64,000 nucleotides of DNA from Alligator mississippiensis (lineage: Eukaryota; Chordata; Crocodylia; Alligatoridae), in the NCBI RefSeq assembly GCF_030867095.1, contig NC_081825.1, forward strand, positions 46,986,501 to 47,050,500, written 5' to 3'. Both the position numbers and the translations under genes were made by a program. The notes beneath the pieces were generated by a model, which was given only the letters and a program-made list of their open reading frames with translations, had not been told where the DNA came from and ran no database searches. Below are positions 1 through 9,265 of the stretch, piece by piece. How positions within the stretch are numbered: position 1 is the stretch's first letter; every line of letters begins with the position of its first letter.

Positions 1-735
1 GCTGCAGGTTACTGTGGCAGCAGGAATGAGGGAATTAGCCCACACCTGCAGACAGTCAGCTGACCAGAAGAGGCAGGGCCTTCGGCACATATAAACCCCA
101 GGGCTGGGACTAGAGGGTCAGTTCTCTGTCAGCAGCCAAGTGGGAAGGAGCTGTCTTAGAAAAAGCTAAGTGGAGATGCTTGACTGCCTATTCTACTTCT
201 GGTAGGATTAAGAGGCTCCGGGAGCTCACCAGGGATCCTGGCCTGCCAGGCATTTAGTGCTAGGGGAGAGATTTAATGCCTTTAAAGGGACAGAGCACAC
301 CCTGAACTACTTGCATCATGTTACAGCCCAGGGGCTCATATTTTGATTTCTGTTTGTAAACCAGTGGATCGATCGGGCTGAGGCTATGGGGGAAGAAGGA
401 GGCCTCATTGGGGACTCACTACAGTTTGGGGACCTCAGCACCAGAGAGGGTGCCGTGACAGGGGGGCAAACAAACCCCAGCACCAGAGAGGGCGCCATGA
501 CAGGGGAGGGTGAGCAGACCCCAACACCAGAGGGCACAGTTACTGAGGCCAGACTAAGCTGGGGCCTCAACCAATTAAAGACAATGTTTACATAACATCT
601 GTGAGGCTTGAGGTAGGGTAAAGGGGCAATTTTGGAGCCACACATCTAGCCCATAAGACCTATGGATATTGTAAAACACCTCCTGAGTGAGGGACCCAAT
701 AAATGGGTCCAGCAACCTACAGGGTTTTGGGAAGA
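1..735 (+). mobile_element. LTR-like dispersed repeat, left edge uncertain
   Basis: The block starts near TGTGGCAG at 13-20 and has a TATA-like ATATAAA at 89-95. That spacing resembles the solo LTR at 34228-35181, which also begins TGTGGCAG and has its TATA-like box about 100 bp in. Further right it carries a short diverged tandem repeat and an AATTAAAGACA stretch near 572-583 that resembles text in the LTR at 55255-56043. I could not find a matching right end or a target duplication, because the window starts at the element. It could be a distant member of the same LTR family or an unrelated repeat with similar ends. The short frames on either strand are not believable genes. Confidence 0.35.
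436..545 (+). repeat. Diverged tandem repeat, about 42-bp unit, 2.5 copies
   Basis: The words CAGCACCAGAGAGGG (436 and 478) and CAACACCAGAGGG (521) recur with spacings of 42 and 43 bp, each followed in the first two units by a GCCRTGACAGGGG segment. The third unit is shorter and more diverged. It sits inside the LTR-like block. Confidence 0.7.
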
Positions 736-1684
736 CTGTCAGTACTGTGACCAAGCAGCAACTCGAGGGCAGCCTCCCAATCCATCATTTATGACAGAAA
801 GACATGGCAGGGGAGATTAGTAGGCACCCATAGGGCAGAGCTTGCATAGTCACGGTTCCCTAGGGACATCACTGCCATCTCTGGGGTCGCCGTATCATGA
901 CACTCTCTCTCAATTTATCACTGTGATCTGTAAACATGGGGAAAAAACAGTCTCATAAATAAAGTCATGCCAGGAAGCAGTTAGACTGGATTAGAAAGGT
1001 TTTCTTTGGGTGTATAGGTTGGTCATCTGCACTGAGCCACACTAAACATTGTGACAACTTGAAATTTTTTACAAGCATATTTAAATACAACAACAAACTG
1101 CACAGCAGACTAGGCAAAACTAACCTGTACTGAGTTTCAATTGATATGTTCTTATCTTGTGATACAAGCAGCTAAATAAACTATTGGAAGTAGTCTGTAA
1201 TCCAAAGGATTGTCATAATGGGACATTCTCTTACAGCAGTTCAAAAATGGTAATACATCATTATACTATTGTTTGAACAGCAGCATTAGAAAAATAAATC
1301 CTCTAAGTGCCCACAGATGAAGCACACAGAACATGAGTATTATTAAGAACAAAATATCATCCAGAAGAATTCTTGCCTCCTTGCCTCTTGTCCATACCAA
1401 GCTGACCATGGGGTAAAATTCCTTCCTGACCCCCAAATATCACAACTAGTTTGACCCTGAGTGGATGGGCAAGACCTTCCAGCCAGGAATCTTTGGCTTT
1501 GGTCATAGCAGGGGCATTGGCGCACCTCAGACAAAATCCTCAGCATTGGCTATTTGGAGAGGCTTAAAAATATCCTGCACAGGTAGCAGAAAGGCAGGGT
1601 GTGTGTGTATGGGGGGAGCGGGGAGGGGAACCATCAAACCCAGAAGCTTGGGAAATACCCATGGTAAAAAATAGGCATAGCTAC
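736..1684. other. No gene recognised; AT-rich intergenic DNA
   Basis: I see no long frame, RNA gene or clear mobile element here. The stretch 1340-1680 is mildly mixed in composition and runs into the old CR1. Short open frames on both strands have no recognisable content. Confidence 0.5.
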
Positions 1685-1967
1685 ACCTAGTTCATCCCAG
1701 ATGAATGCTTGTCCAACCTCTTATTGAACACTTCCAGTGATGGAGAATTCACAACTTCCCTAAGCAGTCTGTTCCACTGCCTCACTGTTTTAACAGTGAA
1801 GAAGGTTTTCCTGATATCCAATCTAAACCTACTTTGTTTCAACTTCAAGCCATTGGTTTGCATCCTCCTCTCTGTAGAAAGAGAAAAGAGGTGTTTTTCC
1901 TGTTTCTTTATAGCAACCTTTCAAGCATTTGAAAACTACTATCATGTCCCTTATTGGCTAGGGACAG

Positions 1968-2149
1968 ACATTACACATAAACCACTTTTAGTGATCAGAA
2001 ACTGATTTAAACCTGTAACAGAAAAGATGTTCAGTGCATATAAACCAGTTTGAAAATGGCTGAAACTGGTTTGATATAAACCTGGTTGAATGTAGTATCA
2101 GACTTAACTGATTTGGCTCAACCCAGTTTATGCAATGTCTGTCCCAAAC
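1968..2149. mobile_element. MITE-like insertion in CR1, inverted ends and subterminal repeats
   Basis: The left end GGGACAGACATTACACATAA (from about 1970) is mirrored by a GTTTATGCAATGTCTGTCCC right end (about 2128-2147), giving an element near 180 bp. Between them the motif AAACYNGTTT and close variants recur at least four times in both orientations. Such subterminal repeats are common in hAT-type and other cut-and-paste transposons. I saw no clean target duplication. It may be one end of a larger insertion reaching 2575. Confidence 0.5.
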
Positions 2150-2575
2150 CCCTTGCTGGTTTAAGTTAAATAAGAGTTCCCCAGCATCCTGGAATGCCCT
2201 CTGGGCTGGACAGGCCTCTCTGCTCCACAACAGGGCTGGCCCCTCCCCTATGCTCCTGCCATGCTGGGGGAGTGGGTGGGGATTAGGGGGGCTGAAGGGG
2301 TGGGGGGCGGGGTGGAGTTGGGGAGTGACAAGGGTCCCTCCATGGTCCCCTGCCCTGTCCACCAGTCCCCCTTCCCCTGCCCCTAGTACTTATCTGCTCG
2401 GAGTGGCTGCTGCTTCCTGCTGCAGCCACCGGGAACTGTCTGAACCATCAAAGCTCTCCGAATCTTTGGAAAAGCTTTGAATCAATCTGGACCTTTAAAT
2501 TGGTCCCCTGATTCAATTCAGATTTGGAGATTTGGCCATTTGAATTGGACTGAATCTCCTCCAAATCAAATCACC
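2150..2575. repeat. GC-rich then AATCR-rich segment, rest of the insertion in CR1
   Basis: Positions 2200-2400 are GC-rich (runs of GGGGTGGGG and CCCCTGCCC). Positions 2455-2575 are built from repeated GATTTGGA / TTGAATC-type words. Neither part looks like CR1, although CR1 lies on both sides. The segment probably arrived together with, or next to, the MITE-like element at 1968-2149. Confidence 0.45.
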
Positions 2576-2585
2576 ACCTGAAGCT

Positions 2586-3446
2586 TCACACCATCCTAAT
2601 ACCTACCTCTTTTACCTCATATGACTTGCATTTCAAGTCTTTTATCATCTTTATTCTTTGACTCTGCATTCTTTCTAACTTCTCCACGTCCTTTAAAAAA
2701 TGTGGATCCCAGAATTGCATGCAATACTCCAGATGAAGCCTAATTAGTGCTGAGTAGAGAGGCACTATAATCTCCCATGTCTTGCATCTAATGCTTCTGT
2801 TAATGCATCCAAAAGCTGCATTTGCCTTTTGTGCAGCTGTAAGACTCATATTGTGTCTGTGATCTACCAAGATTCCTTGAACCTTTCCCATAATGCTGCC
2901 ATCCAGCTGGGTGTTATACATTTTGTATTTCTGTTTTTGATTATTCTTCCTGATGTGTAGCACCTTGCATTTGTTTGTATTGAACTTCATCCCGTTAGCT
3001 CTATCTCAGCTTTCCCATCTTTTGAGATCTTCCTCAGTTGCATTAAAATCCTCTGTGTTTGCAGTCCTTCCCAGTTTCGTGTCATCTGCAAACTTTCTCA
3101 TTAAGCTTTCTATGCCAGCATCCAAATAGCTAATAAACACACTGACCAGCACGAAGCCCAGGACATACCCCTGTGGGACTCCACTCAAAACCTCCTGCTA
3201 TTCTGAAATAGACCTGTTAATAATTGCCCTTTGCTTGCAACTATTGAGAAAGTAGATTATCCACCTGGTAGCAGTTTCATCTAGCCTACATTTCTCAAAT
3301 TTGTTTACCAGAAGGTCACATGGGACCTTGTCAAAAGCCTTGCTGAAGTCCAGATACACTATACCCACAGCATTCCCTTCTTCCACCCAAGTAGTTACAT
3401 TGTCAAGGAAGGAAACTGAGTTTGTTTGACATGATTTGTTTTTCAT
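2586..3446 (-). pseudogene. Decayed CR1 ORF2 reverse transcriptase
   Basis: Three consecutive minus-strand frames (3446-3198, 3188-3006, 2990-2586) together read through the reverse transcriptase core and thumb of CR1 ORF2. The first holds YLDFSKAFDK, the palm motif with a catalytic Asp. The second holds SGVPQG followed by KFADDTKLG, which contains the catalytic Asp pair. The third holds a FNTNKCKVLHI segment and the C-terminal region that ends at the insertion. Frames are separated by short disruptions and stops, so it cannot encode a working enzyme. The catalytic residues themselves are still visible. Confidence 0.85.
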
Positions 3447-4395
3447 AGATTCTTGCTGGTTGATTGTGATAATCTTTCCTCCCCCAGATGCTTACAAATG
3501 TCCTTTCTTAGCATATACTTCAGTAACTACCCAGCTATTGAGGTCAGACTAACTAGTCTGCCATTCCCTAACTCCTCCTTTTTGCTTCTTTTTAAGGGAC
3601 CAGTCCTCTGGTACATGGCCTATCACCCATGATTTCATGAAGATTATTGCTGAAGGCTCCAAGATCTCCTCTGCCAGTTCCTTCAGGACTCTGGGGTGAA
3701 GTTCATCCAGACCTACAGACTCATTCAGACATATTGAAAGCTATCTGACCATATTTTTTATTATCTCATTCCTCAGTTCAGCTCCTTCCTTATCCAAATC
3801 ATCCTTAATAGGTGTCTGGTTATGGCTTGTTTTGGGGGTTGGGGTTTTTTTTTAGACTAAGGCAAAGTAGCTGTTGATTAGCTCTTCCTTCTTTTTATGT
3901 TCTGTTTGGAGTCCCCCCTGGCTTGTTAACAGTGAACCCACAGCTTCCTTGGTCCATCTTTTCTGGCAAACATACTTATAGAAACTTTTGTTTTCCTTAA
4001 CCTCCTTTGCCAGGTCCGACTAATTCTTTATCTTTGCCTTACTGATTTGGTCCCTGCAGGTTCTTGCTATTTCCTAGTATGATTCCTTAGTGACCTTCCC
4101 ATTCTTTCATTGCCTGTGTGATTTCTTTTTGCCTGTGAGGCATTCAGAAGCTCCTTGTGCAGACACGTTGGTCTCTAACCATTCCTCGTGTGTTTCTATC
4201 TTCTTGGGGCAATTTCTTGGTGGACTTCCAATACTGTGCCCTTTAGAAGCTCCCAGCCCTCCTGGCTACTTTTACTCTCCAACCTATCTTCTCATGGCAC
4301 CATGCTTATTAGCTCCTTGAGTAAAATTAAAGCTGCCTTTTTGAAATCTAGCATCCTAATTTTTCTGACTTCTCGCTTTTCCTGCCTCAGGATCT

Positions 4396-4640
4396 AGGGG
4401 TGCATATGCATGTTCTCCTGGGTTGGGGGAGGGTGTTTTAATTAGAGTGGCTCTTGGGAGCTCCTCCAATTCAAATGCCCACACCGTCTTGTGTATTCAG
4501 TGTCCAGTATTTCAAAATGGCATTGGGGGTGCCTTAATTAAAGCTCATTGAACAAGCTTTAGTTAAAGTGCCCCCAGCACCATTTTTAAATGTAGGACAC
4601 TGAATACATGTCCTGAATACATGTCCTACATAATTGTGCA
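4396..4640. mobile_element. Short hairpin-type MITE
   Basis: GTATTCAGTGTCC at 4493 is mirrored by GGACACTGAATAC ending at 4607. The arms continue inward through TTCAAAATGG / CCATTTTTAAA and GGGTGCCTTAATTAAAG / CTTTAGTTAAAGTGCCCCC, so the whole 115 bp folds on itself. The same arm words occur at the two ends of the larger composite element at 21478-24050. This looks like a small internally deleted member of that family. The flanking 100 bp on the left may be part of it. Confidence 0.65.
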
Positions 4641-5515
4641 GTCTTGTATCTCTCTATTCCCTTCCCAGAGTTAAGTTACTTCTTTAAGTCTTTCCTCCTC
4701 TAGAGGATATGCATAGTTGTTGGAGGGTTTTGGATCAGATCACGGCCCCCTCTCCCCGCGGAACCTTAGTTAAAGTCCTCTTTACTAGGTTGGCCAGAGA
4801 ATGCCCACATTATAACAAAAAGTAATATAGAAAGAGTAACATCAAGAAGTAAATAATACCAGAAGAAAGTTACAATGTACACTGAAATATTGGGTCTGTT
4901 AAAATAGTAAAATTTTACTCCCTGACTTCAGTGGAGACAGGACATCACTCACAATGTATTCAGATTCTTCAGGTCAATGGGAACCATTGGGATCCCATCT
5001 GACTCCTGCATAGCACAGGGCATGCAACTTCCTTAATTAATTTCTGCTTCTATTATAATAAATGCATTTGAATTAGCATATGCATGCATACATACACACA
5101 ATTTGGGGGGACATTAAATATTAAATCTTGTTTTAAAATGTTTCAGACATTCAGATATCTTAAAGATAAGCATACACATTATCAAATTCAGTTAATAATC
5201 AAATATTATTTTACTGTTTTACCACACTGTTAATGAAAAGGTGGAATCTGCTTTTCTAGAGTGACCTCTTTAGGGCTCAAATGCTTCAGCAGTGTTTATC
5301 AAGGCACTGGGTTGCCTGCACACCCATGTCCCTCACTCAGCCTTGTTGGTTTAGTCCAAAGGAAAGGCAGGTGTCAGTACATGTGGAACCAGCTTGGCTG
5401 CAGGAGCTGAGACAATATCCATTTGTCCATCTTTTGGGGTTCCACTCTTAAACTGCCTACTGATCAGAATAAAAAAAACAAAAACAGTCTAACCTCTCAT
5501 AGAGTGGACTTCAGG
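4641..5515. other. No gene recognised; AT-rich DNA
   Basis: Plain AT-rich sequence with a few short poly-A and TATG-like runs. No reading frame, RNA gene or recognisable repeat was seen. Confidence 0.5.
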
Positions 5516-6209
5516 GCATGTCTGCACATGCATTTAGGCATGACTACATTTACTGTGCATTAAGCTAATGTGCAGTAAGTTAATTCTGGCAACTGTTTAC
5601 ACATGTAGACACTTGGTACTAGATCTACTGCCAAGTCCCTCCAGCCCTGCCATGTGTCTGTGCAGCCATCAGGAGGAGCTCTGACCTCTGGCCACACAGC
5701 TGCCAGAACTCAGCAGCCATGTTGAAACCAAAATCTGTACCAGCACATGGCAGCCATGTTGGAAATATAGGCCCACTGATCCCTGGCCAGCCCCTTCCCT
5801 GTCCAGGAGCTGTATGCCCAGCACACAGCAGCTCTCTCCTTGCCCACCCAGCCTCCCTGTAAGATTGTTGCTCCTGCCCCTGATGACCATCACCCCACAT
5901 TCCTGCTGGTGATGGTACTGGCCACAGGATATCTGCACATCTGCCTGCGGGGGCCAGGACACTGGCTGCAGGAGGCCCTGGCTGACCTCATTCCCCTGCA
6001 CTTCAGCCCACCTGCCCCATTGCCCACACCATCCCTACTCCCTGCCCACTCCCAGCACCACTCTCAGGACACACACATTTGAAGCAAAAAAAATTTATTT
6101 CCCACAATACCCACCGCTACTTCTCCCCCTTCCCTCCCCAAAACAGAGCCCTCTCCCCACCCACCAACAGTAAAAAATCTGCATCCCAAAGTGCACACTA
6201 TTTACAATA

Positions 6210-6690
6210 GTCTCAGTCTCTATCTGAGTCCCAGGGTGGGGGGACGTTGGGTGGGGGCACCTAGGGGGCAGACCCCAGGGACAGATGCCCAACACCCCAG
6301 CTTCAGTGGGTGGGGGGTGGGACGTAGGGGCCCTGCAGGGTCATGGTTGATGGCTGGGCTGCTGCCAAAGCAGCTCATTGTGTTCCCACTCCTGGGCCTC
6401 ATCCATGCCCAGTGTTCCAACTGGGCCTGGTCCCATGCCTCCTCCCAGGTGGTCTCCCAGGTGATGTGCTCCACCCCTCAGACCTACTCCTGCACCTCCT
6501 ATGCCTGCTCCTGAGCCTCCCACTCCTCTGCCACTGCCACCATTTGCTGGAGCAGGAGGGTCTGGTCTTGTGTGCATTGTCAGTGAATGCAAAGGGCTCC
6601 AGCACTGGGTGGCAACAGTCTGGAGCCCACATCCCTCCTGGGGCTGGTGGGATCTCCCCCACACCCAGATGTTGGATCTGCAGAGGCAAG
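6210..6690 (-). pseudogene. Decayed coiled-coil frame, possibly a transposon accessory protein
   Basis: On the minus strand one frame reads LLQQMVAVAEEWEAQEQA, then several stops, then ITWETTWEEAWDQAQLEHWA. A shift of frame then continues with EAQEWEHNELLWQQ. The Glu/Gln/Trp-rich, Leu-spaced pattern is typical of a long helix. It resembles the C-terminal coiled coil of the Myb/SANT-like second protein carried by PIF/Harbinger transposons. That resemblance is from general knowledge, not a search. Stops and frameshifts make it non-functional. I did not find the expected SANT domain upstream. Confidence 0.35.
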
Positions 6691-7834
6691 AAAAAGAAGC
6701 CTTTTGTAAGTTTGCAACGTTTCAGAGATAAGATACTCTGTTCCAGGGGTCATGCACTGTGTGGCCTCAGATTGGGGGCCAGCTGCCCAGGGACCATGGT
6801 AAGCCACCAGGAAAGTTCTGGCAGCTGCCACCTGAGCCCCCTGCCTCTCCTAGGTCCCCTGAGGCCAGCAGCCTGCTAGGTGCTGGTTGCAGGCAACCTG
6901 ACTCCTCTTCCACCTTCCCAGGGCAGAATAGGCCAGGCTGCTGACAGCACTTGCTTCTGTGACTTTAGACCCTACTCCCCTCCTGCCCTTTGCAGGCCAA
7001 CTGCTCTGCTGCCCTGCTGCCCAACCCATGTAACCTGGGCTCAGGAAGCATGGGTCTCCCAGACAACTGGGGTGCAGAGCTGGCCATGCCCCCAACTTCC
7101 CCACTCAGGGGCCACTCCAGGGAGGTGCCCCAGGGCTCCGCCTCTTACATCATTGCTGCACCCCTATTGTCCCCCCATTGTGCATGCCCTGGGCAATTCA
7201 TGATGAACTCTTTGTGCAGGTGAAGGGGTACCCAAACCACTATACCCTGCTGATGATGATTTTCCTGGTGCCTCAGGCACACCTGCACTCCTGGTTGGGG
7301 ACCCTGAGCTATGATGGAGCACAGGTGGGGTAGGACAAGCTCAGGCTGCCCCACAACATCTGCCACCACCTGGAGGACTACCTGTGGCAGTATACACATT
7401 CCTGACCCATGCTGCTGAGGAGGACATTGCCACTGGCATCAACACCTTCCTCAGGGTGCAAGAGGCCCATGCCTGCCCAGCTGCATGGATATGGGCTGCT
7501 GAAGAAAGCTCTGAACTGTGTCCCACCTCTCTGTATGCTGTGTGAGGGGGCAGGAACCTGGGGCCAGCAGGAATGTGGGAAGGCCAGGGACTGAGAGGGC
7601 CCTTTCACATTGGAAGACTTCCCATGTGTCGAGGGCTGATGAGGCTGGTGCCCTGGCATGGGCCACCCCATTGGCAATGGTGTCCAGCTGCCCCTGGTGT
7701 CCTCAGCCTGTAGTGTGTGGCAGGCTGGCACCCAGCCAGGGGCCACCCCTGAGAAGGGGCTGGTACTGCTAGTGGTTTTCACGGATGGCTGCTCCTTGTG
7801 GCAGGGCCTGCGGGTGTGGAGCTGATGAGGCAGC

Positions 7835-8095
7835 CACTGGCCAGGGTTCTCCAAGCTTCTAGTGAGTGAAGCATCCAGGGACGTGGTCAGGGCAGAGTGC
7901 AGAACACCTAAGGGGCCCTCCTTTGGGGATGAGTCACCACCAGAGGGGTCAGTACGAAGTGGGATTTGATCACTGGCCAGTGTTACCCAAGATGCTAGTG
8001 AATGAAGCAGCCAGGGAGGTGGGCAGGGCATGGTGCAGAATACCTGACCATCCCTTCTCTGAGGAGATGTCATCACTGGATGGGGTCAGCGGGGT
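7835..8095 (+). repeat. Tandem duplication, about 136-bp unit
   Basis: The segment starting ACTGGCCAGGGTTCTCCAAG near 7837 is repeated starting ACTGGCCAGTGTTACCCAAG near 7973. Both units contain CTAGTGARTGAAGCA, GGGCAGGGCA-like and GTGCAGAAYACCT words and end in GGGGTCAG. Identity looks around three quarters. A partial third unit (TTGGCCAGAAGCCCTAGTG) may start near 8104. The longest minus-strand open frame of this region runs across the repeat and owes part of its length to it. Confidence 0.75.
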
Positions 8096-8402
8096 GGTAG
8101 GGGCTTGGCCAGAAGCCCTAGTGGCTAAACAGACCCAGCACTAGTTAGTGCCAGGTCACATCTACACTTGTCTTAATGTGCTTTAACTAATCATGCCTAA
8201 ATTGGATACATGTGAGGTATCTGCAGGCTCCTAGCTCTAGCTAGATTCCCCTGCATCCTGGAATCAACAGTGAAATTCTGTTTGTTCTGAGGTAACATTG
8301 TAACTCAGAATACTTTGCAAAAATTATTCTGAGGTCCAGCTGGTAGCTAAACTTTTGTCTGCACCATTTTTTGACACTTTGAGTTTAATAGAGAGGTGCT
8401 AC

Positions 8403-9265
8403 TGTAGCATGAACTGAACTAATGTGGCAGATATTAACATATAGTGTAATAATAGTGAAATGTAACCATGTTAGTCTTGTCCTGTAAACAACTTGAAAAC
8501 TCCATTTTGTATACTTCTGCTTGACATAAGTGAATAAACTTTGCATAGCCTTTATGTATGAGTGTGTGTAGAAGGGTGGATGGTGAGAGAATGGCATAGA
8601 GATGGGAGAAGAAGATACAACTGTTTATGTAAGCAACAAGGCAGGAAATGTAAGTTACCAACCACTAACTAACTAACAAATGGCTGAAGAATCCCTTTGA
8701 AGCTTGAAGGCACAAAGGAGATAAGAGAAGAAGAAATTCTGCCAGACGGGCAACAAATACACTCCAAGGCTAAGATAAGCTGAAGACAAAAGAAGAACAA
8801 CTGCAAAAACAGAAGCTGGGTATGGAAAAAAACCCAAAGCACTGAAACAAAAGATGACAATCCCTATAAAAGAACACTTTGAAAATGCCAAGTTGGGTGT
8901 CTCTTTCTCTACTGCTGTTTCATTGGAGCACAGATGCATCTGTTCAGCCCACTCCAGCTGTTATCTTTAAATCTGCTATCTTCAAATCATCATCATCTAC
9001 TCAATAAGCCTGGGTTGGCCACCCTGGGCTGATATTGAGCAACTATTGCTGGTAACTATATATGGTGTATGTGTGGATGAAATGGTTGGTTGGTGTATGT
9101 GTATGCCTGTGTGTAATGATGTGTATGATGATTTGTGTGCATTTGTATGAATGGTGTGCCTGAACCTCTATGTCTAACTCATGTAATTAATAAATACGGC
9201 ACCTTGCCTTATCCCTCTTTATAAAGTCTCACCCGTGATTTGAGCAATTGGTGATTTGTGTAACA
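8403..9265 (+). mobile_element. Solo LTR with 4-bp target duplication
   Basis: The block begins TGTAGCATG and ends GTGTAACA, so it has the TG...CA ends of an LTR. It is flanked by CTAC on both sides (8399-8402 and 9266-9269), a 4-bp duplication of the size expected for gamma-type retroviruses. TATAAAA at 8865-8871 and AATAAA at 9189-9194 sit about 320 bp apart, in the order promoter then polyadenylation signal. No internal retroviral sequence adjoins it, which fits loss of the provirus by LTR recombination. A 4-bp match can arise by chance, so the edges are likely but not proven. Confidence 0.6.

Larger units (their letters stand above)
1685..4395 (-). mobile_element. Old CR1 LINE, antisense, split by an insertion
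   Basis: Read on the minus strand this is the 3' half of a CR1 element. The 3' coding tail and UTR lie at about 1685-1967, and ORF2 reverse transcriptase continues from about 2580 up to about 4395. Around 1968-2575 the CR1 text is interrupted by unrelated sequence, and a few dozen bases of CR1 seem lost at the junction. The copy is clearly older than the CR1 at 29157: its ORF is broken several times and many codons differ. The order of segments matches the intact copy, which supports a single insertion rather than two separate CR1 fragments. Confidence 0.85.
5516..8200. mobile_element. GC-rich module of probable PIF/Harbinger-like transposon origin
   Basis: The left side (5516-5625) is AT-rich and carries the CATGTCTGCACATGCATT and GTGCAGTAA words shared with the short inverted-repeat elements elsewhere in the window. 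Similar words (CACATCTACACTTG) recur at 8155-8170, but in the same orientation, so I cannot define true inverted ends. Between them lie about 2.5 kb of GC-rich sequence, sharply different from the AT-rich surroundings. It contains a decayed minus-strand coiled-coil frame (6210-6690), an AATAAA on that strand near 6100, and a tandem duplication (7835-8095). The many overlapping open frames, up to 232 codons, reflect GC-richness and are not credible genes. Assignment to PIF/Harbinger is an inference. Confidence 0.35.

Noticed and set aside
6343-6879. 178-codon open frame on the plus strand
   Set aside because: Shadow of the minus-strand coiled-coil relic and of GC-rich composition; Leu/Cys/His runs with no motif.
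7378-8076. 232-codon open frame on the minus strand
   Set aside because: It lies in a GC-rich island, crosses a tandem duplication, overlaps other frames on both strands and is low in complexity (Pro, Ser, His). No domain is recognisable.
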